This document shows, one piece after another, positions 53,094 through 64,000 of a stretch of DNA of 64,000 bases. The stretch comes from Thelonectria olida (taxonomy: Eukaryota; Ascomycota; Sordariomycetes; Hypocreales; Nectriaceae), in the NCBI GenBank assembly GCA_020736575.1, contig JAGPYM010000026.1, positions 526,981-590,980 of the forward strand, read 5' to 3'. Made by a program: the position numbers and the translations under genes. The first letter of the stretch is position 1; the number at the start of each line of letters is the position of its first letter. Under the pieces are notes generated by a model, which saw only the letters and a list, made by a program, of their open reading frames with translations, did no database searches and was not told where the DNA came from.

Positions 53094-56000
53094 GTTTGCG
53101 TAACTGTCAACTGGGACTGGGATAAGTAGGAAGAGGTTGAGTGAGGTCTTCGTTGCGCTGATGATCTCAGTCTCTTGGATGAGGAACGCCTTAAGTATGC
53201 CTTCAATATCCCTTCATCCGTGTCCAAACTCTCGTTCCGAGATGCCAGATTCCGAGAAACGTCCGCGAATCCAACCTTGGCAACGCAGCTCGCTCAACGA
53301 GGTATCACCAGGGACTATCAATGCATGCGAACCCCTCTCGTTGAAACTGCGGGCACCAATGATGGACGAACCCAGCCTTCAAGTAGAGTAAGAATGTGAC
53401 ATGAGGTTCCATTATGAACGTGCGTAAGCTCTATTGACGCTTTGTCGTAGTGATGCCCATCTCTTGGCCCTGTTTCGGGCGGGGAAGCTATAGCTTAAGC
53501 TGGAAGCTATTCCTAGCGACCCAGAGGAGACTGAGTAAGGTCCTAGACATTACTCGTGTATCAATTGGAATATGCCAGTTCCTATCTATATGGTTATAAC
53601 ATTTCCATGGTGTTCATATGCTGAGATTCCTCAATAAGGGCGGATTTCTCGAGAGAGGCCGGCTCGCAAAACGATATCCGGGAACTGAGAGCTCAGTTCT
53701 ATGCTGTAAAGTTTGAGAGCTCAGACTCAATTTCCATCACATGGCTATGCCGGATAAATTAATCGACTCTACTAGTCAGGATGGTCCTTGTCCTTGATCG
53801 ATCTCCCCGAGCTATCCGAGTCATTCGTTGGCTACGATGCGGGGAATCCAAGCTTCGCCTCGAGGAATCGGCCAGTGAGGGCCAAACAACGAAATACCGA
53901 AGTTGCCGCCCGACATCAGATTACGACTCTGTGTATGCCAAGGCGTCTCAATGCGACATTCCCCCGCAAATACGCTGGCGATCTGTCCAATGAGGTACAC
54001 ACATAAGTATAGCCCCAATATGTGGAATGCTGCACCCCAGATTGTGCGTCAAGTGCGGGGAGAAGTAGCCGATCCCTCGATTATCTCCAGCTATAGCCAT
54101 GTTTTTCGACCCCTCGACCCTTCCATGCATACTGGGCTGGCTTACCAGAGCATGACGAACTCGTGGTGGCTGTAACCAACACACAACAGGCATACGATGG
54201 GCTAGTCCATGGGGGAATAGGCAACGCCCGCATTGTCAGGCAGTCAGACTGTGGACGGCAGCGGCATCCCCCACTGGTCCAAAGACGATCATAAGCGAGG
54301 GTGGGGGAAATAATCAGACCACTTTCTTGGCCTTTGCGGGCGTGCCAACGTACATACATGTTGCACAAGCAAGGTGGCCACGACACGCGGGTCATCGGAT
54401 TCCCTTTCTGGACAGCCAGTTGCAGCTTGCAGACCGCATATCTTGATCGCGTTAGCAGTCAATTTCCACGTAAGCGAGTTCACTCTTGACACCTCGTCGG
54501 GAGCCAATGGGTCTCCTTCGGGGTTGAATTGGCTGAAATGTGTTAACTGTCATATATGATACAACTTTTCTGCTTGTTTAGTAGTGGAGCTGACATGTCC
54601 CAAGGCCCTCGTTGCATTGGGGCGTAGCACATGAGGAGAAAGAAGCGCATACTACCTAGCTAGGAAGCAATTGAATACATAGTGAGTTATTTCCGTTGTT
54701 TGTGTATAATAATTCCGCAAGCTGCTGTTGGGTCCAGTCTCAACCCGCAGGATATGTTCCACCAATGTCGTGTATTACTCCGGGCAGAGTGATGCAGGAC
54801 AGCCAGCACAACGCTATTCCCCCTTGGTAACAAACTCATTCAGCCTATGCATTACACCCAAACGGAAGGCTGATATGTCATTTCCTGTGTGGCGAGAATC
54901 CTCTCGGCGAATATTGGAAGCGATTGTCGTGAGTAGAAGGGTTGCAGTGATGGCATAGCATATCAGAAAGGCTTTCCATCAATCGCAATCATCGCCTGCA
55001 GAACGAATAGGACCTCGTCAGTCACTCTTAGCACGAATATTCCTCAATGTCAAGACTCTCATAGCTCTAAAAATAGAGTCTCGATCCACGGGTTTCAGAG
55101 ACGCTGCACGCACATCGGGAATTCAGAGTGCACCAGGGGCACCTCTATGGTCATAGGATGGCTCAAGGCTCGACCCAGCTTAACTTCGGATCGTTTTAGT
55201 TTGGACACGACCAGTCCCATCTTCGAGCATGCGAGAGCCATCCTCAGGACACGTTACACAACCGACCCCAGTCAGAACCGATGCAGCGAATGGTCCCAAC
55301 ATTCCACAGAGTGCATATGTTATTTCAATAGCTGATACAAGAGAACCCATAGAAGTTGAGATTCATACGGCAGGCCAGCTGGTTGCACGGTGCACGGTGA
55401 TATGAAAGCCATATCACATTCCATTATGTGTAGACTTCTTTCTGCTCGTTCCTTTAGCCTTGCGATCGAATAAAGTTGCTAGACAATACAACTGACTTAA
55501 TTATTTCAGTGTAGAGATCTGACGAAGTTAGCATCATTCGTCGGCATTTAGACAACGAGCGTCGGGTGAGTGTCAGAGTAGTATACTCATTACCATTTGT
55601 CGAACGGCCTCAGCTCCTCTATTCGGGCCCCATCTCAACCCAGCTGAGCGGCTTAGTAGTAATCTCTTGAGCCTCTTGGACTTTCTCCCATCAGATCTCA
55701 ATTTCTTCACTCATAAACCGCTTGACAATACACCGGGATATAGAGCCTTAAAGAATAAAAAGTGAGATTTCTTGCTAATACTGGTCACGTTTAGTAAGAT
55801 TTAGAACTTTTAGTAATCTGAATACATGTAGATTTACTTATGGTAATAATACTAAATCACGACCAGGTAGGACGCTGAGTTATTAGGCTTCAATATTTTC
55901 GAGGCGACTGATATCGCGCTAAGACAGCCAATTCATGGTACGAAGAATGGAAATTCTAACAGTACAATATGTTGAATTCGGATGCCTCGAATACGAATAA

Positions 56001-56527
56001 AGACGAGATTAAGGGTATTTAACCTTGCTCAATACAAATACTTTTACAAACAGACCGCTCTTGTTTTCTCTGCAATGTTCAGCTCCGCCACAAAACTAGC
56101 ATGGATATTGATAAAACGCAACTATTTTTACATGAACCGGCATTGGCAAAGCCTGCATTGCCTTCCTACAAGACGTCATTTTTGGCGAGAATTTGAATCC
56201 CGCAGGCGCAGCATACAGGGATGGCTCAATGGTGCGACAGCTTTTATCAGCCAGGATTCGCCAGGAACATCGCTTCATGACATTAAAGTGGATGCATTTC
56301 ATGTTTTCCTCTCATTTTTTCCCTGCTATGCCTGTCATGTCGATTCTTTATAACCATGGCTCACCGACAACAAATAACGACGACGGCGCAACGATAGGAA
56401 TCCCCGAACTTGCGAAGCCGGCCCGACACAGGACATTACATCCTCCCCGATACAAAACAATCGCTCGAGTTCGGCGCGAACCCCGAAAGGACAGATTCAA
56501 CACTCAGACGGACCTGCAGATACAGCC
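53094..56527. other. 3.4-kb gene-poor region
   Basis: No open frame here has a recognisable family, a good ATG start or consistent splice logic on either strand. A short AT-rich patch (about 55740-55880, with repeated TTTAGTAA-like words) differs from the surroundings and may be a degraded repeat. The alcohol oxidase promoter (left end) and the LITAF gene promoter (right end) must lie here. Confidence 0.5.
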
Positions 56528-57331
56528 ATGTCTTTATCATCGCCTGAGCCTAGCCCAGTGCCTGGCATTCTGGTGACGTCAATTCCCGAGGAAAAAATTG
56601 TATGCGAGCCTCAACCCGTGGCCACATCAGAACATCCAGACCCTAGGTTCGTGCGATATGCGGCTCTCGTACCATGGAAGGCAATTGGCGGAAACCTAAC
56701 TCTATGGCAGCACGAATGTTGCGCGAACGGTTGATGGCAGTTCCCTACCGGAGTTGGTCCCAAACAATTTCCCAGAGAGCACTGAGAAGCATCTGGTCCA
56801 GAACCCGCCGACGCCCACACAAGACCAACCCGGGCTGCCACCTCGCCCTCAATCGTATCTGCCCGGGACAACACAAAGTCCAGGAGCGGGCTACAGCAAT
56901 GCGCGACAAACGATGAGAGTCCCTGCTCCGGGATTTGTCACTGTCACTCCCTTACATTTGCTTGCGGATCAGCCTGACATGGTAGATTGCCCATTTTGCC
57001 GACAGATGTCAGTAACCAAAGTCAAGAAGCAGGCATCAATTTTTACACAGTATGTGCTAAATACTCTTAACAATGGCATCCTCTCTCACACTTCAGTAGC
57101 TTACTTGCGGTCGGCCTATTTTTCGGAACACTTTGTGGTGTTGTTGCTCCGTATATTCTCGGCTGGTGCAACCATCTCGTTCATTATTGCAGCAAATGCG
57201 ACCGCAAGCTTGCCTATCGAACGTACGGGAGTCGGAACATGCAAGTCGTTGGCACTCCTGAGCATTTCAGGGAACCGTCGAGGTATAATACGCCAGGGGC
57301 GCAGCCTGTGCCGTCACAAGGGAAGTGGTGA
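56528..57331 (+). CDS. LITAF-domain membrane-associated zinc protein
   Basis: Three exons (56528-56646, 56711-57049, 57097-57331) give 230 residues. The N-terminal 110 residues are Pro-rich (PPTPTQDQPGLPPRPQ), as in animal and fungal LITAF proteins. The LITAF domain follows: a first CxxC knuckle in VDCPFCRQ, a hydrophobic membrane-embedded helix (SLLAVGLFFGTLCGVVAPYILGW), then the second knuckle HYCSKCDRKLAYR. In animals this fold inserts into the cytosolic face of late endosome/lysosome membranes. The introns begin GTTCGT and GTATGT. A naive frame runs through the second intron to 57581 in a wrong frame, hiding the domain. It is followed by 1.2 kb without a gene. Confidence 0.88.
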
Positions 57332-58570
57332 TAGCGAACACGTGAACGTATTACCCAGGAGAAAATGGTCCAGGTTACAAAAATGGCGTATTGTGCAATG
57401 TGAAGGACATCTTACACCAAGTTGCCTTGACTTATTGTTCATACAACGCACCCATTGCTTGCCACCATGCTCGATCATATATATTACTCAGGATGGCGCG
57501 AATCCACTCGTTCATTTAAAAATACTTGAGAAGTCCCAACTTGAATCAGCCGGTCCTATCTGTGCCAGTGCAGGGTTGTAATTCTTACAGGGCATCGTCA
57601 GCTGTATTGGCAGGCACTTGAAGCAAAAAGCAAACAAACGCACATTGAAAAAAAAACATACAACAGCGAGGATTCCCCGGTCGTCACCGACCCGAGTACT
57701 AGTTCGCCGCTTCTCAGCTTAACGTGCGGGGAGCAGACGGGACCCAGTGTTTTCTAAGAGCTATGGTCGTATGTGACAGAGTGAGCAGCCAATACGTGCT
57801 ATATCAGTATCAGTTTAGCTTCGCAGCTGAACTCAGATGTGGTAGGGTTCCTTCGAATTGGGCGTCTCCTGCAACACGTGCATGGTAGCGACTCGCTGCC
57901 TACCTATTAACTTTGCTCGTTTCCTTTTGGATTGCTGAAAGTGAGCCGCTGGTGGTTAGTAAGTTTGGAGTCAAGGTCTCTCGTAACTCGCTCCTTGATG
58001 TGCAAGGTAACTCGAGGTGGACAACGTTTCGAGAGTTCGACAATCTGAGGTGTGCTTCTCCATCCCTAACAGTAATACTCAGACGGGCCGTTACCTAGCA
58101 GCTCTATACAGCCAAGAAATCCCCATAATTATCAACACTGTATTCCAACCATAGCTCACAAGCAGAGGCAAGCCCATAGATGAAATTGTCTCTTCCTCCC
58201 GTATCCTGAATCAGTTCATGCCTCGACTTACCCTATGGCTCTCGTGGGGCCACAATTGGCGTTGAATTTGCCAAAAGGGTCTGGCACGATCGGGGCCCAC
58301 ATTCGGGATTCCTCTCGGTGTCCGAAGGCCTTTGATTGGACAAGGGGGAAACACGAATGCCGAATTTGTCAGACATTGCGCCGAATTCCAGAAATCAATA
58401 ATGTGGGAGGCTTTGTAAACAATGCGAAAGACTAGAGTCGATGGATGGATATATAAGGAGGCAATTCGTTGCTCAATGTACTCTGAATCAACCAAGCATT
58501 TCCACTCGACATTTAATTGTAATCTCCCCTTAAATTCTACTTCATTCACAACACAACTACTCCCATCACG
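57332..58570. other. 1.2-kb intergenic region
   Basis: No supported gene. An A8 run lies near 57650. The sequence just before 58571 (AACACAACTACTCCCATCACG) is a typical pyrimidine/CA-rich fungal leader for the NmrA-like gene. Confidence 0.45.
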
Positions 58571-59552
58571 ATGTCCCGAGCACTTCTGATCACCGGTGCC
58601 ACAGGGAAACAGGGCGGAAGTGTCATCTCTTCACTTCTCGCACGCAATGCAGACTTCAAGATCCTTGCCGTCACTCGAAATTCGTCTTCGCCTGCCGCAC
58701 AAAGACTCGCCGCCAAGTCAACTCGCATTTCGTTGGTGCAGGGAGATCTCAACGATACCGAGTCCATCTTTGAGGCTGCAAAGAAGGCAACTTCGACGCC
58801 CATCTGGGGCATTTTCAGTGTTCAGGTATGCGCACGCCGCTCGGACGGACGAATGGTTCATTGAAGTCGGTAGCTAACAATCATGACTTGCCTAGTTGCC
58901 TGCCATGAACAAGAAGGGGCCCATCATCGAAGAGGCCCAAGGCAAAGCCCTCGTTGACTCTGCCTTGAATCACGGAGTCAAACACTTTGTCTACTCATCT
59001 GTCGACCGACACGGTGCCCAGTCCATCAACAACCAGACAAAAATCCCACACTTTGCCAGCAAGCACAGAGTGGAATATCACCTTATCGACAAGACCAAGA
59101 AGAGCGACATGTCCTGGACCATCTTGCGGCCTGTGGCATTCATGGAAAACTTTCAACCTGGTTTTGTCGGCAAGGTATTCGCCACTGCTTGGAGGGACAC
59201 CGTAAAGTCTCGTGGGTTGCAATTGGTGTCAACTGAAGATATCGGCGCCTTCGCGGCGCTGTCTTTCTTGGATCCCGAGCGATTCGCCGCGCAGAGTATT
59301 TCCTTGGCTGGCGACGAATTGACGTATGAGCAACTGGTTGAAGCCTTCAAGAAAACCACTGGAGGCCCACCACCCGTGACCTTCTCACTTGTTTCTAAGC
59401 TGGTCTTGTGGTTGTCAGAGGAGATGGGGACAATGTTTGAGTTCTTTGAAAAAGAGGGATACGATGCTGATATCCCTGCTTTGAGAAAAATGTACCCAGA
59501 GCTGAAGGATCTGGGCGCTTGGCTTGAATCAAGCTCCTTTGCCAAGACGTAA
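58571..59552 (+). CDS. NmrA-like NAD(P)-binding protein
   Basis: Two exons (58571-58825, 58896-59552; 70-nt intron) give 303 residues. The Rossmann glycine motif is TGATGKQGGSV at the N-terminus, followed by ILAVTRN, VQGDLND and FVYSSVDRHG. TILRPVAFMENF, EDIGAFAALSF and SLAGDELTYEQLVEAFKK follow, all in the order seen in the atypical SDR / NmrA-like (HSCARG) group. These proteins sense NADP(H)/NAD(H) ratios or act as oxidoreductases on small molecules. The start at 58571 follows a CA-rich leader and has good context (CACGATGTCC). No link to its neighbours is obvious. Confidence 0.93.
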
Positions 59553-61172
59553 AAAGGACTGGGTTACCATCGTTTCTAAGTAATGGGCTGAAATTTTGGG
59601 GTTTGCTTCCAAGCATGATTAGATACACGGATTGCAGCCTCAACTCTCGGGAGACTTCATAGATTAATAGATGAACGATGCCAATGGGGCATTGTATTAA
59701 TAGAGCATTTATCCAATGAGATGGTAGTCGAGGGTATATGTGCCAAGTACGGTCAAGTAACATTGAGAGAGACCATTGTGCAAGAGGCGCTTGGGTGAAG
59801 ATCAGCAGCATGTACGTTCATCTGAAGAACGGGGTCTCAGAATATAAACCATCTTGTAGTTTACTTTTCGGGATAATGTCAGACGATTTGATTCTTCCTT
59901 GTCCTCATCGTCCATGGGTTCATCCTCCTCCTCCCGCTTAGGAGGTTCGGCCGTCTAGTCCCAGCGGATGGGTGATGACGTGCCGAGACGAGTGAGGTGA
60001 TAAGATAGAATGGTTGGTAATGAGGTTGGGAACGCGTACTGTTATATGCCCGACGTTAGACACACCTATGGTGTGGTCTGTTCATATTACTTGGCGAACA
60101 TGAAATCATAAATGATGAGGTTCGAGTAATAATCATGCCTCTTTGACTACTACTGCATGCGGGAGGGACGTAGGTCTTGTATCTGAGCCTTGAAAATACA
60201 GTACCTCTGGACGATGACAGCTGAAATCCAACAGTCTCATTTAGCTTGGTTCCCTTCCTCCCTCAGATACATGCACGCGCTGTGCGTTCATTTCGGCGTT
60301 CGAGTCACGTCCTCTCGATGCGGTCTCTCATTTGCGGCCATAACTGAAGCTTCGTTAAGTCTCGGTCCCAGGCGTCGCGGCATAGCCCCGATTTGCTCTC
60401 CTTGCCAACATCCCCACGCCAAGTGAGAGGCCAGTGAAGTTAACTCTTGAGGTAGCCAAACATTCTCTCCAAGGGCAATTTGGGCCGAGAACTACCTACC
60501 ACCTATTCGTACTTGCAAGCCAGGTAACTCTGCCGAGACTTCAGCTGCCCCGCCGCATGCCACCGCCCTAAGAAGACTGGGGAGCCGAGAGTGCCGCGCT
60601 TCCTTAGGCTTCATCTTCTTTGTTACTCTTGGCTGACTCGAGCAGTGGCACTACCCCACGTTTCCAGACGCCCTTCCCCAGGCACACAAAGCGGGGGAGA
60701 GGAAAACACGAGACGTCAAACTAAGGAGACATAAATACCAAAACAGTGAAGTCGGTCTTATAGCCACTACGGAGCCTTGAATTCTGTCACCGTCCTTTCG
60801 AGGCTTGTGTTTTCTTTCCACCGCTTTGGCCCACTATGGGACTTGTTCGCGTGCGTACATTAGTTATGACTGGCGTCGCTCAAGCGCGAGCCCCTGAATA
60901 AACAGCGCGCAAGTGATGATAAGATGCGACGTGAAATCTCCTCCGCTAAAGGAGCATAGTTGCACCTTGTTTGAAGATCCGATCCTTCCTTGCTCGTATC
61001 TTGCCCATCACAACCTAGTTGAACCGCCAAGAGGATAGGACTCTTACGCTCCACCAGGGGCATTTCTACTTTGGGTAGGACTCACTCCTATGATGCAGAC
61101 TCCGTCATGGTTATTGTATAGTTTCCCAGAGACGTGGAGTTATCGTAATTCGCGCTGATTTGCTCGTCACAG
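59553..61172. other. 1.6-kb region between the NmrA-like and DUF7703-like genes
   Basis: No complete gene was found. The 5' exon or exons of the DUF7703-like gene probably lie in 60830-61160, but I could not fix them with confidence. A candidate acceptor (CGTCACAG) ends at 61172. Confidence 0.4.
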
Positions 61173-62093
61173 GTGTGCTCCGCCTTGGCCCTCTGCAACT
61201 CTTTCGAACTTCTCGGCCTGATCTTCACGACCTTCAAAAGACGAAAAGGTCTCTATTTCTGGAGTATTTCAATTGCATCGTTTGGTGTGATACCGTATTG
61301 CGTCGGCTGGCTTATAGTTCACTTCGATCTCACGTATGACTGGATCGGTATGGCGATTGACTCGGTCGGCTGGGTTCTATTGATCTCGGGGCAATCTGTG
61401 GTCCTCTATTCTCGGCTACACTTAGTCTTGAACGACCTCAACCTGCTTCGTGCCGTCCTCTGGGTGATTCTCATCAACGCGCTGATTTGGCATACGTCTA
61501 TCACAGTGCTCTTATTCGGCTCAAGTTATGGTCCCAAGCAAGTTCGACAAGGGTTCAGCCCAGTCTTCAACGTTCTCGAGAAGGTCCAAATGACTTGCTT
61601 CTGTCTCTAGAAATTTTTTATTTCTGGGCTTTACATTTGGAAGACTGTGGACATCCTTAAGACAGCTTTCGGGGGTAAACGTCGATTTATGTGGCAAGTC
61701 ATCCTCATCAATGTCATTATTGTGGCTATGGACATTGCCCTTCTCGCCATCGAATACAAGAGCTTTTTTCTTTGGGAGCAAGGAATCAAGGTTGTCATGT
61801 ACTCTATCAAGCTTAAACTTGAATTCGTGGTGTTGGGCGAGCTCATTGAATTTGTCCAACATCGAGGGGTCAACAGTTCCAGGGACCCTACACGCCATAA
61901 CACGGCCGCATTCGTGGAGATATCTGGTAGTCGGACGCAGACTGGCGATAAACGACCCCGGTCCGCAGTCAGACCAGAAATAATGCACGTGGAGCACATG
62001 GAAACGAATGACACCACAACAACCTCAGGATCATCATATCACAAAGACCAAAGACAAGACGGGATCAGAGTTGCCAGGAGGATAGATGTTTAG
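61173..62093 (+). pseudogene. DUF7703-type fungal membrane protein, interrupted by in-frame TAG
   Basis: The frame from 61173 reads ALALCNSFELLGLIFTTFKRRKGLYFWSI, then WVLLISGQSVVLYSRLHLVLND, then NVLEKVQMTCFCL. It then hits TAG at 61608-61610. The same frame continues directly with KFFISGLYIWKTVDIL and stays open to 62093. This is the uninterrupted pattern I remember for fungal DUF7703 multi-span proteins, where a Gln codon is expected at the stop. A CAG-to-TAG change (C-to-T in a CpA context) fits RIP-like mutation, and the gene lies 0.7 kb from an AT-rich RIP-like block. No intron covers the stop, because the flanking residues are conserved on both sides. The 5' exon is unresolved. An alternative explanation is a sequencing error. 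Confidence 0.75.
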
Positions 62094-62329
62094 GTTTGCG
62101 CCGGGGGCCATGGAGACGATGAGAGCACGGATCAACTTTACAATGGGGCTATCCAAGAGATTTCAAGATTGTAGTAGTTTAATTACATATATCCCGTACG
62201 ATATTTGTCTGAATCGTTTTTGACGTATTGGTCGTAGCCAAATTGACGAGCAGCGATTCGGATCTGTAACTTAGGTAACTGGGACATCGACTTTGTTAGA
62301 AGAGTGACCTCGGATGATTACTATGTCCG

Positions 62330-64000
62330 ATCCAAGGTAGCTAGTCCTCTCAATCCCTATATATAGACATAACCCTTCTTCCTCTCTTATTAGAAAACTT
62401 AACCTTTAATCAACATATTATTTTATATTAAACTTATATTTTAATAGGTTATAAGCCCAGCTAGCTAAATCTAAAAATAGTTAAATTACCCTATTATATA
62501 ACTCTAGCATTTAATACTAACTTATATAAGAATTAAAAATTCTTTACTTCTACTACTAAAAAAATAACTTACCTATTTACCTATAAATCTCGGGGCATAC
62601 TATAATATTAGTAATAAAACCCTACTATTATTACTAAGCTAACTACAATTAGAATGCAAGCGGCATCTACCTAACTGCAAGTAGTAGCTACCTAACTGCA
62701 AATAGCAGCCACCTAACTGTAAATAGCATCTATTAAAATAGTCTAGCCCTTATAATAAATATACTATTCCTCTCCCCCTTTTTTATCCACTTCTAATATT
62801 CTTATAATATATTAACTATTTATTTAAACCCTTTAAACTTATATTTTAGACCATTTATATTAATACCCTAATTGAAATAATAGATATAACTATCTTAAAA
62901 TGAATAATTAACTTAAAAATAATAAATAGATATAATAATAACTTATAAGATAATAAATTATAAGTACTAGCTTTAAGTTTGCCCACTCTAAAAGCTAATA
63001 CTCTTTTACTTTTTTAATAAGGAATACTTCTTAAGACTTATAGCTACTATTAATGCCTATTTCTTTTAATTTCCCTTTAACTCTCTAGACTGTAAAGTTT
63101 AAAACTTAATATTTATTCCCCCTTCTTTTTTATCCTTATTATCTTCCTTTACTAATATACTAAATAATATCTCTACTATTTCGGAAGCTTCCTCCTTTAA
63201 TATTTAAGGACTAAAAGTTACCCTAATACCTTTTAAATAACTAAGGTATAATTTTAAATATAATTTAAACTCCTTAGACTAACTTATATTTAATATCTCC
63301 TTTCTAAAGTAGGAAGATAATAATAAACTAACTAATTAACTTATACTATTTATTTAACCTGCAATTAAAACTTTTATTTTTTAATATATTAATTATAAAA
63401 AAATCCTTTTCCTCTCTTAATAGTTTTAAAACTATCCTTAAGCTTAAGTCTTTAATTTAATAAATTTATTAAAATTAAAAAATAAAAAACTACTTTAAGA
63501 TAAATAGATATAAAGACCTCCTAGACTAAAATAAAATAAAACTAAAAGATAATACTACTACTAAAAGAATTAAAAACTAAAAGATTAAATAGGAACGGGC
63601 CTATACTACTATTAGAAATAGACTCAAATATAATATATAAGAAATAGTTAAAAATAAAATAATTATAAATAATATTTTAAAAGCACTTATAAACTAATTT
63701 AAACTTAAAAAAAGTGCTATTTTCTAAAAACTTAACTGTAAATATTATAACTTAATACTTAATAAATATATAGGAGTTATAAATTTTATTAAAAAACTTT
63801 AAAAGGTATAATTTAAATTACTTAAATTAAATAAGTTATATAAAATTAAAGAACCCTAATTTATTAATAAATTTCTTATTAGATTTAAACTAACTTATAA
63901 GGTATTCCTTATATTATTCTATTAAAATTATAAGATTCTCTTAAAATAGTCTAAAAACGGCTAAATTAAAAAAGCTATTATAAACTTTATATAATACTTT
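62330..64000. repeat. AT-rich, RIP-like low-complexity block
   Basis: From about 62330 the composition switches abruptly to mainly A and T. TpA is very frequent, CpA and TpG are scarce, and stops occur in all frames. This is the usual look of repeat-induced point mutation acting on an old repeat. No coding remnant or terminal repeat could be recognised. The block continues beyond the right window edge. Confidence 0.75.
62656..62734. repeat. 21-bp tandem repeat inside the AT-rich block
   Basis: Three 21-bp units (62656-62676, 62677-62697, 62698-62718) and a fourth partial unit from 62719 each start GCAA or GTAA and the first three end ACCTAACT or similar. They differ mainly by transitions. 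This is the least AT-rich part of the block. Confidence 0.7.

Noticed and set aside
56754..57581. 275-aa continuous frame at the LITAF locus
   Set aside because: It reads through an intron (57050-57096) into a wrong frame; splicing restores the second zinc knuckle and a normal end at 57331.
62656..62734. CRISPR-like array
   Set aside because: Units are contiguous with no spacers, and the genome is fungal; it is a simple tandem repeat.

Overview
The window is nuclear DNA of a filamentous ascomycete (Pezizomycotina, probably a Sordariomycete; Hypocreales is a guess). The evidence is intron structure (mostly 46-70 nt, GT...AG, CTAAC/CTGAC-like branch sites), several Zn2Cys6 regulators, fungal-only families (DUF3632, DUF7703, SAT4/Pth11-type rhodopsin-like protein, LaeA-like methyltransferase), and an abrupt AT-rich, RIP-like block from about 62.33 kb to the right edge. 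I rebuilt 24 gene models by hand from splice sites, reading-frame continuity and remembered family consensus; 23 are treated as genes and one as a probable pseudogene. No tRNA, rRNA, CRISPR array or intact transposon was seen.

Region A (0.6-11.3 kb) looks like a small co-regulated catabolic or detoxification cluster. It holds a cytochrome P450, a DHA1 drug:H+ antiporter, an NCS1 purine/cytosine-type permease (carrying an apparent 1-nt frameshift), an isochorismatase-fold amidohydrolase, an HSL-type esterase and a Zn2Cys6 regulator. Its intergenic gaps hold nine exact copies of TTGCCGG/CCGGCAA, including four in the P450 promoter and two 11 bp apart in the regulator's own promoter.

Region B (11.4-17.4 kb) is one eight-exon gene for a predicted 1,827-residue protein. 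It has an internal Hint (hedgehog/intein) domain, helical regions, a hydrophobic putative membrane-inserting segment and a C-terminal beta-rich tail. It is the most unusual single gene here.

Region C (19.6-37.7 kb) is mixed: a conserved fungal hypothetical protein with a zinc-site-like last exon, a secreted type-B carboxylesterase/lipase, a signal-peptide protein ending in KDEL, a DUF3632 protein, a class II aldolase/adducin protein, a nine-exon LaeA-like methyltransferase with two GC...AG introns, a rhodopsin-like membrane protein, and a Zn2Cys6 regulator divergent from an HMT1-type vacuolar ABC transporter.

Region D (37.8-49.9 kb) looks like a second metabolic cluster: an RraA/LigK-like aldolase, a LigI-like amidohydrolase, a mitochondrial tricarboxylate-type carrier, a Zn2Cys6 regulator, a mitochondrial aconitase paralogue and an ACS-family organic-anion transporter. 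Four exact CGGA-N4-TCCG palindromes (CGG-N6-CCG, a classical Zn2Cys6 site) lie in the promoters serving all five non-regulator genes. I infer import and breakdown of a tricarboxylic acid or its lactone.

Region E (50.5-64 kb) has an alcohol-oxidase (AOX-type GMC) gene, a 3.4-kb gene-poor stretch, a LITAF-domain gene, an NmrA-like gene, a DUF7703 membrane-protein gene broken by an in-frame TAG, and the AT-rich block.
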